Shown: in pieces, positions 34,978-43,112 of the stretch
How the letters are laid out: every line of letters begins with the position of its first letter
How positions within the stretch are numbered: the first letter of the stretch is position 1
Source of the DNA: Pseudolabrys sp.
GTDB lineage: Bacteria; Pseudomonadota; Alphaproteobacteria; Rhizobiales; Xanthobacteraceae
Assembly: GCA_022841665.1 (NCBI GenBank)
Contig: JALHRB010000005.1
Coordinates: 1 to 64,000 of the forward strand
Length of the DNA stretch: 64,000 bases
Reading direction: 5' to 3'
Notes under the pieces: model-generated
The model's input: the letters and a program-made list of their open reading frames with translations, nothing else
Database searches by the model: none
Told to the model about the DNA's origin: nothing
Translations under genes and position numbers: made by a program

Positions 34978-35745
34978 TCAGAACCGCAGGTTCAGCCCGA
35001 GCGTCACCCACTGGGCGTTTTCGCCCGTGATGTTGTGACCCCAGATCACGTCGACGTCGATGTTGTCCATGGGCGTGACGCGTAGGCCGACCTGCGCCTT
35101 CGGCTGGCGGATGGAGTTCGGCGCCGGCGGCGCGTCTTCCTCGACGGCCGGCAGGCGGCCGTATTGCCCATAGACCTCGCCGATCAGCGTGAAGGGCTTC
35201 ATGAAGCTCCACTCGAAGCCGGCGCCCCAGGTCGCGTAGTGGATCTTGGCGACGTTGTCGTACAGCCAGCCACCGTTGACATTGATGCGCAGCGTCTCGG
35301 TCGCCTGAAAGGTGACCGGCACGTTGATAAAGCCGCCGGTGTTGGCGCCGTTGAGCAGATCCCAGGTGCTGCCGCCGGCGATGCCCAGGCCGAAGGGATG
35401 GCCCTCGATCGGGATGATGTTGGCCTTGCCCTTCAGCGTGCCGCTGGTGCCCCAGACGCCGTCGGCGCGCGAGCGCTGCACCTGCGTGCCCAACTCCACC
35501 GGGATGCCAAGGTTGGCCACGCAGGCCGCAAAGGCGACGGCGATCAGGTCATGGTTGGTGGCGAAGGAGGCCCAGGATTCGACCTTGCAGTCGCCCGGCT
35601 TGCCGATCTCGACGTCGTCCACCGCGAAGGCGCCGTTGGCTGCCTGCCCGGTCCGTGGCGCCAAGACGAGCGCGAGCAGGACCAGCCAAACCGACGCCTG
35701 TCGGCCCTGCTTTGACGCCAGCCCCTCACTAAAACCGATTTGCAT
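34978..35745 (-). CDS. Putative outer membrane beta-barrel protein
   Basis: Signal peptide-like N-term; alternating strands; C-terminal VTLGLNLRF aromatic end. Confidence 0.6.
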   Translation of the reverse strand: MQIGFSEGLASKQGRQASVWLVLLALVLAPRTGQAANGAFAVDDVEIGKPGDCKVESWASFATNHDLIAVAFAACVANLGIPVELGTQVQRSRADGVWGTSGTLKGKANIIPIEGHPFGLGIAGGSTWDLLNGANTGGFINVPVTFQATETLRINVNGGWLYDNVAKIHYATWGAGFEWSFMKPFTLIGEVYGQYGRLPAVEEDAPPAPNSIRQPKAQVGLRVTPMDNIDVDVIWGHNITGENAQWVTLGLNLRF

Positions 35746-35778
35746 TCCGCCCCACTCGCCCCGCAGGCATCCAGAATC

Positions 35779-35798
35779 GCAAAGTGATCACACTTTGC
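35779..35798. promoter_or_regulatory. Inverted repeat GCAAAGTG-ATCA-CACTTTGC upstream of the OMP gene
   Basis: Perfect 8-bp arms; ~35 bp from the OMP start. Confidence 0.45.
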
Positions 35799-35934
35799 CC
35801 GAATGCTAATCGCAAATTGGAATGAATAAAAATAGTTTGTGCAAGCAGAATGACCCGCCCGGAGGGGACAGCCGGGCGGGTCGCGATCGGCGCGGGGATG
35901 GACGGGGGCTGACGCCGATCGATGGGGGATTGGG

Positions 35935-36201
35935 TCAATACGGGACCGCGTCGCAGACCTTGACCACGCGCAGGTTGCCCCAGCGGTCGTAGCGCTCAAC
36001 GTAGCGGCAATCCCGGTAATAGGCCGGCGCGGCATAGGCGCTGGAGGCGGCGGCCGCGCCGATCAGGGCGCCGGCGGCCAGACCGATGCCGAGGCCGACG
36101 CCAAAGCGCGGGCGGGCCTGGGCTTCGCCGCCCGCGGCGGCAAGCGCGGTGGCAAGCGTAAGGGCGACGAGGGCGGCGGCGAAGGTTTTGGACTTGGTCA
36201 T
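35935..36201 (-). CDS. Small exported glycine-zipper-like protein
   Basis: MTKSKTFAAALVALTLATALAAAGGEAQA signal; GVGLGIGLAAGALIGAAAASSAYAAP. Confidence 0.7.
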   Translation of the reverse strand: MTKSKTFAAALVALTLATALAAAGGEAQARPRFGVGLGIGLAAGALIGAAAASSAYAAPAYYRDCRYVERYDRWGNLRVVKVCDAVPY

Positions 36202-36337
36202 GGCTGGCTCCATCCGGTTGAATGCGAGGCGGCCGGTCCGGCCGCTATAGCCATGGGTCGCAGCGGGCGCGCAAAAGGTTCAAAGGCCCCGCCGGGGCCG
36301 GTTGTCGGGCCGGGGCAGGGGATGACAAAGTGAGGCC

Positions 36338-37333
36338 ATGAAGAAACAGGCATCGGTTCTCTTGGCATTCGCCGCCGCGCTGGGCGCCGCGCAGGCGCAG
36401 CCGCTCGACAAGGTCCGCTTCGGCACCAACTGGGTCGCCCAGGGCGAGCACGGCGGCTACTACCAGGCGGTCGCCGACGGCACCTACCGCAAATACGGGC
36501 TGGACGTGGAGATCGTCCCGGGCGGGCCGAACGTGAACAACCGAATCCTGCTGCCGGTCGGCAAGCTCGACTTCTTCATGAGCGCCAACACGCTGCAATC
36601 CTTCGACGCAGTCGAGCAGGGCATCCCCACCATCGCGGTGGCGGCGAGCTTCCAGAAGGACCCGCAGGTGTTGATCGCCCATCCGGGCAAGGCGGAGAAA
36701 TTCGAAGATCTCAAGAAGCTCACGCTCTTCGTATCGAAGGAAGGCATGGCCAGCTACTTCCAGTGGCTGAAGGCCGACTTCGGCTTCGACGAGTCGAAGG
36801 TGAAGCCCTACACCTTCAACCCGCAGCCCTTCCTTGCCGACAAGAATTCGGCCATGCAGGGCTACGTCACCTCCGAGCCCTTCGCGGTCGAACAGGCGGG
36901 CGGCTTCACGCCGAAGGTGTTCCTGCTCGCCGATCACGGCTTCAATACGTACTCGACGCTGATCGAGACGCGCCGCGACCTGGTCGAGAAGCGGCCCGAC
37001 CTGGTGCAGCGCTTCGTCGATGCTTCGGCCATCGGCTGGTACAACTACCTCTATGGCGACGCGCGGCCGGCAAATGCGCTGATCAAGAAGCACAATCCGG
37101 AGATGAGCGACGCGCTGCTCGCCAACTCGATCGTCAAAATGCGCGAGTACGGCATCGTCGATTCCGGCGACTCGGAAAAGCTCGGCATCGGCGCCATGAC
37201 CGACGCGCACTGGAAGAGCTTCTTCGACAAGATGGTGCGCGCGGGCGCGCTGAAGGCGTCGCTCGACTACAAGCGCGCCTACACGCTGCAATTCGTCAAC
37301 AAGGGCGTCGGCGTGGAGCTGCGGCCGAAATGA
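36338..37333 (+). CDS. ABC transporter substrate-binding protein (NMT1/SsuA-like)
   Basis: DKVRFGTNWVAQGEHGGYYQAVADGTYRKYGLDVEIVPGG. Confidence 0.92.
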   Translation: MKKQASVLLAFAAALGAAQAQPLDKVRFGTNWVAQGEHGGYYQAVADGTYRKYGLDVEIVPGGPNVNNRILLPVGKLDFFMSANTLQSFDAVEQGIPTIAVAASFQKDPQVLIAHPGKAEKFEDLKKLTLFVSKEGMASYFQWLKADFGFDESKVKPYTFNPQPFLADKNSAMQGYVTSEPFAVEQAGGFTPKVFLLADHGFNTYSTLIETRRDLVEKRPDLVQRFVDASAIGWYNYLYGDARPANALIKKHNPEMSDALLANSIVKMREYGIVDSGDSEKLGIGAMTDAHWKSFFDKMVRAGALKASLDYKRAYTLQFVNKGVGVELRPK

Positions 37334-38091
37334 ATTCGCCGGCGCCGGCCGTCGTCTCGCTGCGCGGCGTCGGCAAGGCGTTCGAGAGCGGCACGGTCGC
37401 GCTCGATCGTTTCGATCTCGATGTCGGCGCGGGCGAGTTCGTCGCGCTGCTGGGACCGTCCGGCTGCGGAAAGTCCACCGCGCTGCGCATCGTCGCTGGG
37501 CTAAGCGTGGCGTCGAAAGGCACGGTGGCCTGGCCGGGCGGCGCCGGACGCATCGGCTTCGTGTTCCAAGAGCCGACACTGATGCCCTGGGCCGACGTCG
37601 CCGCCAATGTGCGGCTGCCGCTCAAGCTCGCGCATATGGACGACGCGGCCGCGGATGCCGCGGTGGCGCGGGCGCTGGCGCGCGTGGGACTCGTGGACTT
37701 CGCGCGCGCTTATCCGCGCGAATTGTCCGGCGGCATGAAGATGCGCGCCTCGATCGCCCGCGCGCTGGTCACCGAGCCCGATTTGCTGCTGATGGACGAG
37801 CCTTTTGCCGCGCTCGACGAGATCACGCGCTTCAAGCTCAACAACGATTTGCTGGCGCTGTGGCAGGAGCTTCGGCGCACGGTCGTTTTCGTGACGCATT
37901 CGGTGTTCGAGTCGGTCTATCTCGCGCAGCGCATCGTGGTGATGACGCCGCGTCCCGGCCGCGTCTTCACCGAGATCGCCATCCCGGCGTCCTATCCGCG
38001 CGACGAACGTTTCCGCACCTCGGCGGAATATGCCGCGCTATGCCGGCGGGTGGCGGAAGCCTTGCAGGGCGCGATGGAGGCCGCCGCATGA
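37330..38091 (+). CDS. ABC transporter ATP-binding protein
   Basis: LLGPSGCGKSTALRIVAGL; LSGGMKMRASIARAL; LLMDEPFAALDE. Confidence 0.95.
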   Translation: MNSPAPAVVSLRGVGKAFESGTVALDRFDLDVGAGEFVALLGPSGCGKSTALRIVAGLSVASKGTVAWPGGAGRIGFVFQEPTLMPWADVAANVRLPLKLAHMDDAAADAAVARALARVGLVDFARAYPRELSGGMKMRASIARALVTEPDLLLMDEPFAALDEITRFKLNNDLLALWQELRRTVVFVTHSVFESVYLAQRIVVMTPRPGRVFTEIAIPASYPRDERFRTSAEYAALCRRVAEALQGAMEAAA

Positions 38092-38870
38092 AGGCGCGCG
38101 CGCTCCGTATTGCTTTGCCGCTGCTGGTGCTGGCCTTCGTGCTGCTGGCCTGGGACCTGGCCGTGCGCGCCTTCGCCATCCCGCCTTATGTGCTGCCCGG
38201 CCCGGGCCTCGTGCTCGCGACCTTGATCGCCGACGCCGGGCTGCTCGGGCAGTCGCTGTGGGTGACGCTGGCGATCACCTTCGAAGGCTTCCTGCTGGCG
38301 GCCGTCGGCGGCATCGCGCTGGCGGTCGCCTTCAACCAGTGGCGCGCAGTCGAATATTCGCTCTATCCCTACGCCGTCATCTTGCAAGTCACGCCGGTGG
38401 TCGCCGTCGCGCCGCTGCTGCTGATCTACCTGCCGCAGCCGCTGGCGGTGCTGGCCTGCGCCTGGATCGTCGCCTTCTTTCCTGTGCTCGCCAACACCAC
38501 GCTCGGCTTGAATTCGGTCGATCATAATCTGCTGGCGTTGTTCGACCTGTACAAAGCCTCGCGCTGGCAGGTGCTGTGGAACCTGAAGCTGCCGGCGGCG
38601 CTGCCGCAGATGCTGGCCGGCCTGCGCATTGCCGGCGGCCTGTCGCTGATCGGCGCGGTGGTGGCGGAGATCGCGGCCGGCTCGGCCGGCGCCGGCTCGG
38701 GGCTGGCCTACCGCATCGCCGAGTCCGGTTACCGGCTCAACATCCCGCGCATGTTCGCGGCGCTGCTGCTCTTGTCGCTCGCCGGCGTCGCGATCTTCTT
38801 TGCGCTGTCGTTGCTCTCGCATTTGGCGCTGCGCCGCTGGCACGAAAGCGCGCTCAGGCGCGAGCTCTAG
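38088..38870 (+). CDS. ABC transporter permease
   Basis: 260 aa; multi-TM; EAA-like loop NLKLPAALPQMLAGLRIAGGLSLIGAVVAEI. Confidence 0.94.
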   Translation: MKARALRIALPLLVLAFVLLAWDLAVRAFAIPPYVLPGPGLVLATLIADAGLLGQSLWVTLAITFEGFLLAAVGGIALAVAFNQWRAVEYSLYPYAVILQVTPVVAVAPLLLIYLPQPLAVLACAWIVAFFPVLANTTLGLNSVDHNLLALFDLYKASRWQVLWNLKLPAALPQMLAGLRIAGGLSLIGAVVAEIAAGSAGAGSGLAYRIAESGYRLNIPRMFAALLLLSLAGVAIFFALSLLSHLALRRWHESALRREL

Positions 38871-38942
38871 TGGTCCGATTCTAACATTCGCATCCCGTCT
38901 GTGGAGGCACTTTTGCGAATGTTAGAATCAAAGGACCACTAG
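38867..38942. mobile_element. MITE-like hairpin element 1, CTAG-bounded
   Basis: CTAGTGGTCCGATTCTAACATTCGCA ... TGCGAATGTTAGAATCAAAGGACCACTAG. Confidence 0.75.
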
Positions 38943-38954
38943 CAAGTTATTGTG

Positions 38955-39032
38955 CTAGTGGAGCTTTGGATTTGACGTTCGCTTAAGATATTCGCGGCTA
39001 GCGGGTAGCGAACGTCAAATCCGCTCCACTAG
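38955..39032. mobile_element. MITE-like hairpin element 2, CTAG-bounded
   Basis: CTAGTGGAGCTTTGGATTTGACGTTCGCT ... AGCGAACGTCAAATCCGCTCCACTAG. Confidence 0.75.
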
Positions 39033-40351
39033 CCGTAGACGCGCGTCATCATCCCGAGCAGCGCCATCACCACGACCACCTCGATCAGGCTGCGGTGGAA
39101 GCGGAAGGCGAGCACGGCGGCCACCGCGGCCAGCAGCGCGGCTTGCTTGTCGAGCGCCAGCGGATCGAAGGCGAACCAGCGCAGCGGCCCCCAGCGCACT
39201 TCGGTGACGTGGCCAAACAGCACGTGCAGCGCGAACCAGACCGACAGATTGAGGATGACGCCGACCACGGCCGCGGTGATCGCCGCCAGCGCGCCGGAGA
39301 GCCGGTGGTTGGCGCGCAGCCCTTCGACGAAAGGCGCGCCGGCGAAGATCCACAGCATCGACGGCACGAAGGTCACCCAGGTCGTCATCGCCGCGCCGAG
39401 CACGCCGGCGGCGACCGGCGAGAACGGCGCCGCGTCGCGAAAGGCCGCGAGAAAACCGACGAATTGCGTCACCAGAATGAGCGGCCCCGGCGTGGTCTCG
39501 GCCAGGCCCAGGCCGTCCACCATCTCCGGCGCGGTCATCCAGCCGTAGGTCTCGACCGCCTGCTGCGCCATGTAGGCGAGCAGCGCATAGGCGCCGCCGA
39601 ACGACACCACCGCGAGCTTGGAGAAGAACACGCCGATGGCGACCAGCACATGCTGCGGGCCGAAAATAATGGCCGCGAGCGCGACCGGCGCCCACCACGC
39701 CAGCAGGCCGAGCACGGCGGCGAGCGTGAACTGCCGCCAGCGGTCTTTGGCCGGCGGCGGCACGCTTTCGGCCTTGGCGGAAAGGCCGAGCCGGCCCGGC
39801 GCCTTGCGCGCCACCACGTATCCAATCGCGGCCGCCGCCGCCACGATCAGCGGGAAGCCCAGGTCCAGAAAGAAGATGCCGACGAAGGCGGCCGCCGCCA
39901 GCCCGAGCAGCAGCGGGGTCTTGAGCGCGCGCCGGCCGATGCGGATGAGCGCCTCGATCACGATCACCAGCACCGCGGCCTTGATGCCGAACAGCGCGCC
40001 CTCGATCAGCGGCACGCCGCGCCCGAGCGCGTAAAGCAGGCTCAGGCCCAGCATCACGAAGGCGCCCGGCAGCACGAACAGGATGCCGGCCGCCAGCCCG
40101 CCGCGCACGCCATGCATCAGCCAGCCGAGATACGTGGCGAGCTTCTGCGCCTCCGGGCCCGGCAGCAGCATGCAGAAATTGAGCGCATGCAGGAAGCGCG
40201 CCTCGTCGACCCACTTTTTCTCGTCGACCGTGACGCGATGCATCATCGCGATTTGCGCGGCCGGCCCGCCGAAATTGATGCACCCGATCTTCAGCCAGGT
40301 CTTGAAGGCCTCGCCGAAGGTCGGGCGGGCGGTCGCGTCAGGCGTGGTCAT
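39029..40351 (-). CDS. chrA: Chromate efflux transporter ChrA
   Basis: FKTWLKIGCINFGGPAAQIAMMH; LPGPEAQKLATYLGWL; second half SFGGAYALLAYM. Confidence 0.95.
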   Translation of the reverse strand: MTTPDATARPTFGEAFKTWLKIGCINFGGPAAQIAMMHRVTVDEKKWVDEARFLHALNFCMLLPGPEAQKLATYLGWLMHGVRGGLAAGILFVLPGAFVMLGLSLLYALGRGVPLIEGALFGIKAAVLVIVIEALIRIGRRALKTPLLLGLAAAAFVGIFFLDLGFPLIVAAAAAIGYVVARKAPGRLGLSAKAESVPPPAKDRWRQFTLAAVLGLLAWWAPVALAAIIFGPQHVLVAIGVFFSKLAVVSFGGAYALLAYMAQQAVETYGWMTAPEMVDGLGLAETTPGPLILVTQFVGFLAAFRDAAPFSPVAAGVLGAAMTTWVTFVPSMLWIFAGAPFVEGLRANHRLSGALAAITAAVVGVILNLSVWFALHVLFGHVTEVRWGPLRWFAFDPLALDKQAALLAAVAAVLAFRFHRSLIEVVVVMALLGMMTRVYG

Positions 40352-40357
40352 GTTTCC

Positions 40358-41176
40358 TCACGCGGCCTTGGCCGGCCAGTTGTGGCGTTCCTCGGCGGCG
40401 AAGCGCAGCCAAGCGAACAAAGCATCGTAGACCATGAAGCCGCGGTCGAGGAGGCCATGATCGTCGTCCCCGGCCAAGGCCGACAGGCCGAGCGAGACGG
40501 CGTGCAGTCCGGCGGCCTCCGGCGCGAAGTCCGGCCGCGCGGTGTCGGCGCCGCGCACGATCAGCGCCAGCCGCGCCAGCGACGGCTCGCCTTCGAGGCC
40601 GAACAGCTTGAGCATCGTATCGAACGAGCAGCGCTCGCCCTCGTGGCTCAATTCGACGTTCTTGATGTCGAAGGGAACGGCGCCGGTCTCGCGCGCGACA
40701 TTCTGCACCTGGTCCGGATCGACGAACAGGATGCGCGCCTGGCTGTCGAGGAAGCGCTTGATCAGCCACGGGCAGGCGATGCGGTCGATCTTGGGCCGCC
40801 GCCGCGTCACCCAGACGCTCGGGCGCTTCGGCGCCAGCCGGTCGAGCTCCGCTTTGGCGACGAAGGGCAGGCCCGCCTTGGCCCAGGCTTCGTAGCCGCC
40901 TTCCAGCACGCGCGCATCGACGCCGTCGGCGCGCAGCTGCGCCACGGCGCTCTGGCTCATTTCATGGCCGGCCTTGCAGGCGAGGACGAGCGGGCGGTCG
41001 AACGCGTCCGCCCATGCGCGCGCCTTGGCGGCCTCGCGCCAGACGGCGCCAGGCAATAGATGCGGCGATGGTGCGTAGGCGTCGGGCCGCCGCACGTCGA
41101 TGAGTTGCGGCGCGTCGCGCGTCGCCAGCGCGTTCCAGAGATCTTTTGCTGAGATGGAATAGCTCGGAGACAGCAT
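40358..41176 (-). CDS. Rhodanese + ChrB-type chromate resistance fusion protein
   Basis: Rhodanese LACKAGHEMSQSAVAQL; ChrB domain WVTRRRPKIDRIACPWLIKRFLD. Confidence 0.9.
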   Translation of the reverse strand: MLSPSYSISAKDLWNALATRDAPQLIDVRRPDAYAPSPHLLPGAVWREAAKARAWADAFDRPLVLACKAGHEMSQSAVAQLRADGVDARVLEGGYEAWAKAGLPFVAKAELDRLAPKRPSVWVTRRRPKIDRIACPWLIKRFLDSQARILFVDPDQVQNVARETGAVPFDIKNVELSHEGERCSFDTMLKLFGLEGEPSLARLALIVRGADTARPDFAPEAAGLHAVSLGLSALAGDDDHGLLDRGFMVYDALFAWLRFAAEERHNWPAKAA

Positions 41177-41177
41177 G

Positions 41178-41253
41178 GGTCCCCTCCGTGAACGAAGGAG
41201 ACGGTGCTTGGGCCCGCGAGCCTGGAAGCGCGGGGCGACCGCCGTTGGCCCCA
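41178..41253 (-). promoter_or_regulatory. Candidate cis-regulatory RNA leader, type 1 copy A
   Basis: TGGGGCCAACGGCGGTCGCCCCGC...GGCCCAAGCACCGTCTCCTTCGTTCACGGAGGGGACCCATG; near-identical to 42136-42211. Confidence 0.75.
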
Positions 41254-41268
41254 CTTGGAAAAGCTAGC

Positions 41269-42021
41269 TCAGCCGCTCATCGCGGACAAGCCTGCGGGCA
41301 CGACCAGCGACGTCCCGGCGATCAGCAGCATGACGAGAACGGCTTTCCGAAAGGCCGCATCGTCGAGCTTTCCATAGAGCGCGACGCCGGCCCACAGGCC
41401 GAGCAGCAGCGCCGGCAGGCCCAGCAGAAAAAGCTTGAGGATGTCGGCGTTGAACAGGTGGCCCGACGCCGCAAAGGTCAGTGTCGTCATCGTCATGGTG
41501 ATGAACAGCACCGGCTGAAATATCGCGCGCTGCGCATCTTTCGGACCGCCGCCGAGCTGGACCCAGATCGTGCTGATGACTCCGCCGAGACCGGTGAGGC
41601 CGCCGAGCAGTCCGTTCAAGACGCCGATGCCGGTGTCGACGGCGGCATTGGACTTTATCGGCGCGACGCTCGGCCGAGCGAGATTGTAGGTGCTGTAGGC
41701 GACCAGCAGGACGCCGACGCCCGTGCGCACGTGCGCGGGATTGAGATAGGTCACCAGATAGGCGCCGGCCGGGACGCCGACGGCGCCGCCGACGACGTAA
41801 GGCAGGATCCGCCGCCATTGCAGCGCATGGCGGACCTTCCATATCCCGTAGCTCTGGTTGACCACGCCGCAGGCGGCGATCAGCACCGCCGCTTGCAGCG
41901 GCGTCATGATGTGCAGCCAGACGCCCGACACCACGAGGCCGGCCGCAAAGCCGGTCAGGCCGCTGGTGAAGCCGCCGCAGAAAGTCGCGGCGAGAAAAAG
42001 AGTCATACTCAGTCCATCCAT
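41269..42021 (-). CDS. TauE/SafE family sulfite/sulfur-compound exporter (paralog 1)
   Basis: FTSGLTGFAAGLVVSGVWLHIMTPLQAAVLIAACGVVNQSYGIWKVRHAL. Confidence 0.9.
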   Translation of the reverse strand: MDGLSMTLFLAATFCGGFTSGLTGFAAGLVVSGVWLHIMTPLQAAVLIAACGVVNQSYGIWKVRHALQWRRILPYVVGGAVGVPAGAYLVTYLNPAHVRTGVGVLLVAYSTYNLARPSVAPIKSNAAVDTGIGVLNGLLGGLTGLGGVISTIWVQLGGGPKDAQRAIFQPVLFITMTMTTLTFAASGHLFNADILKLFLLGLPALLLGLWAGVALYGKLDDAAFRKAVLVMLLIAGTSLVVPAGLSAMSG

Positions 42022-42099
42022 AGCGATCGCTCCCAAGGAGAGAGGGCGCAGCGCTTGGATGAGTGTCATCTGACGGGGAGGCGGCTTGGTCCCCGAGCT
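42022..42099 (-). promoter_or_regulatory. Candidate cis-regulatory RNA leader, type 2 copy D
   Basis: CGGGGACCAAGCCGCCTCCCCG; GATGACACTCATC; ends at the TauE-1 ATG. Confidence 0.65.
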
Positions 42100-42135
42100 T
42101 TGATTGTTTTCGAATGTTAGTTCGTAAGCAACAAA

Positions 42136-42211
42136 GGTCCCCTCCGCGAACGAAGGAGACGGTGCTTGGGCCGGAGCCTTGGGAAATGCGGGGCGACCGC
42201 CGTTGGCCCCA
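42136..42211 (-). promoter_or_regulatory. Candidate cis-regulatory RNA leader, type 1 copy B
   Basis: TGGGGCCAACGGCGGTCGCCCCGC...GGCCCAAGCACCGTCTCCTTCGTTCGCGGAGGGGACC. Confidence 0.75.
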
Positions 42212-42255
42212 CAACTGAAACATATCGCGGTTGGCCCGCCGCCACAAGCGCCCGC

Positions 42256-42996
42256 TCAGCGGAAGGGCGAGAACGGCACCACCAAGGTCACACCAGACAC
42301 CAGCAGCAGCACGAGGATCGCCTTGCGGAAGGCGGCTTCATCCACGTGGCCATAGAGCTTCATGCCGCTCCACGCGCCCAACAGCAGCAGCGGCAGTCCG
42401 ATCAGGAATGTCTTGACCGTCGGCACGGTGACCGCGCCGGCGATGCCGAGCGAGGTGATGCTCATCAACAGCGTGGCGAGGATGACCGGCTGGAACACGG
42501 CGCGCTGCACGTCCTTCGGCCAGCCGCGCATCTGGCACCAGATGGTGACGATGACGCCGGGCAGGCCGGTCAGGCCGCTCAGCAGACCGTTGAGCACGCC
42601 GGCCGTCAGGTCGGCCGGCACGCCGACGTGCAACGGGTGCACCCTCGGCCGCAACAGGCCGTAGGTGCTGTAGACGATCAGCAGCACGCCGATGCCGGTG
42701 CGCATGTAGGCCGGGTCGATGCGCGCGAGCAGCATGGCGCCGATCGGCACGCCCACCGCGCCGCCGACGACGAACGGCCACATGTGCTGCCAGCGCAGCG
42801 CATGCCGCAGCTTCCAGGTTCCATAGCTTTGCAGGAACAGGCCGCAGCCGACGATGATGGTCGCGGTCTGCAGCGGCGTGAACAAATGCAGCCAGACCGG
42901 CGATACCACCAGGCCCAGCGCGAAGCCGGCGAAACCGCTGACCAGGCCGCCGACGAAGATCGTGACAAGGAACAGTGCGAGCTCAAATCCATCCAT
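42256..42996 (-). CDS. TauE/SafE family sulfite/sulfur-compound exporter (paralog 2)
   Basis: LVSGFAGFALGLVVSPVWLHLFTPLQTATIIVGCGLFLQSYGTWKLRHALRW. Confidence 0.9.
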   Translation of the reverse strand: MDGFELALFLVTIFVGGLVSGFAGFALGLVVSPVWLHLFTPLQTATIIVGCGLFLQSYGTWKLRHALRWQHMWPFVVGGAVGVPIGAMLLARIDPAYMRTGIGVLLIVYSTYGLLRPRVHPLHVGVPADLTAGVLNGLLSGLTGLPGVIVTIWCQMRGWPKDVQRAVFQPVILATLLMSITSLGIAGAVTVPTVKTFLIGLPLLLLGAWSGMKLYGHVDEAAFRKAILVLLLVSGVTLVVPFSPFR

Positions 42997-43072
42997 CGGT
43001 CGCCCCGGCAGAAGTGACCAGCACCTGGATGGATGGCTGCCATCTCAAGGGAAGGCTGTTTTTCCCCGCTGG
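42997..43072 (-). promoter_or_regulatory. Candidate cis-regulatory RNA leader, type 2 copy C
   Basis: GGGGAAAAACAGCCTTCCC; GATGGCAGCCATC; ends at the TauE-2 ATG. Confidence 0.65.
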
Positions 43073-43112
43073 CGGGAGTATAGCAACCGAACGCACGAAC
43101 TCAATTCATCCG

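Noticed and set aside
39095-41059. 654-aa + strand ORF opposite chrA/ChrB
   Set aside because: Shadow ORF, rich in R/H/E/Q without domain motifs.
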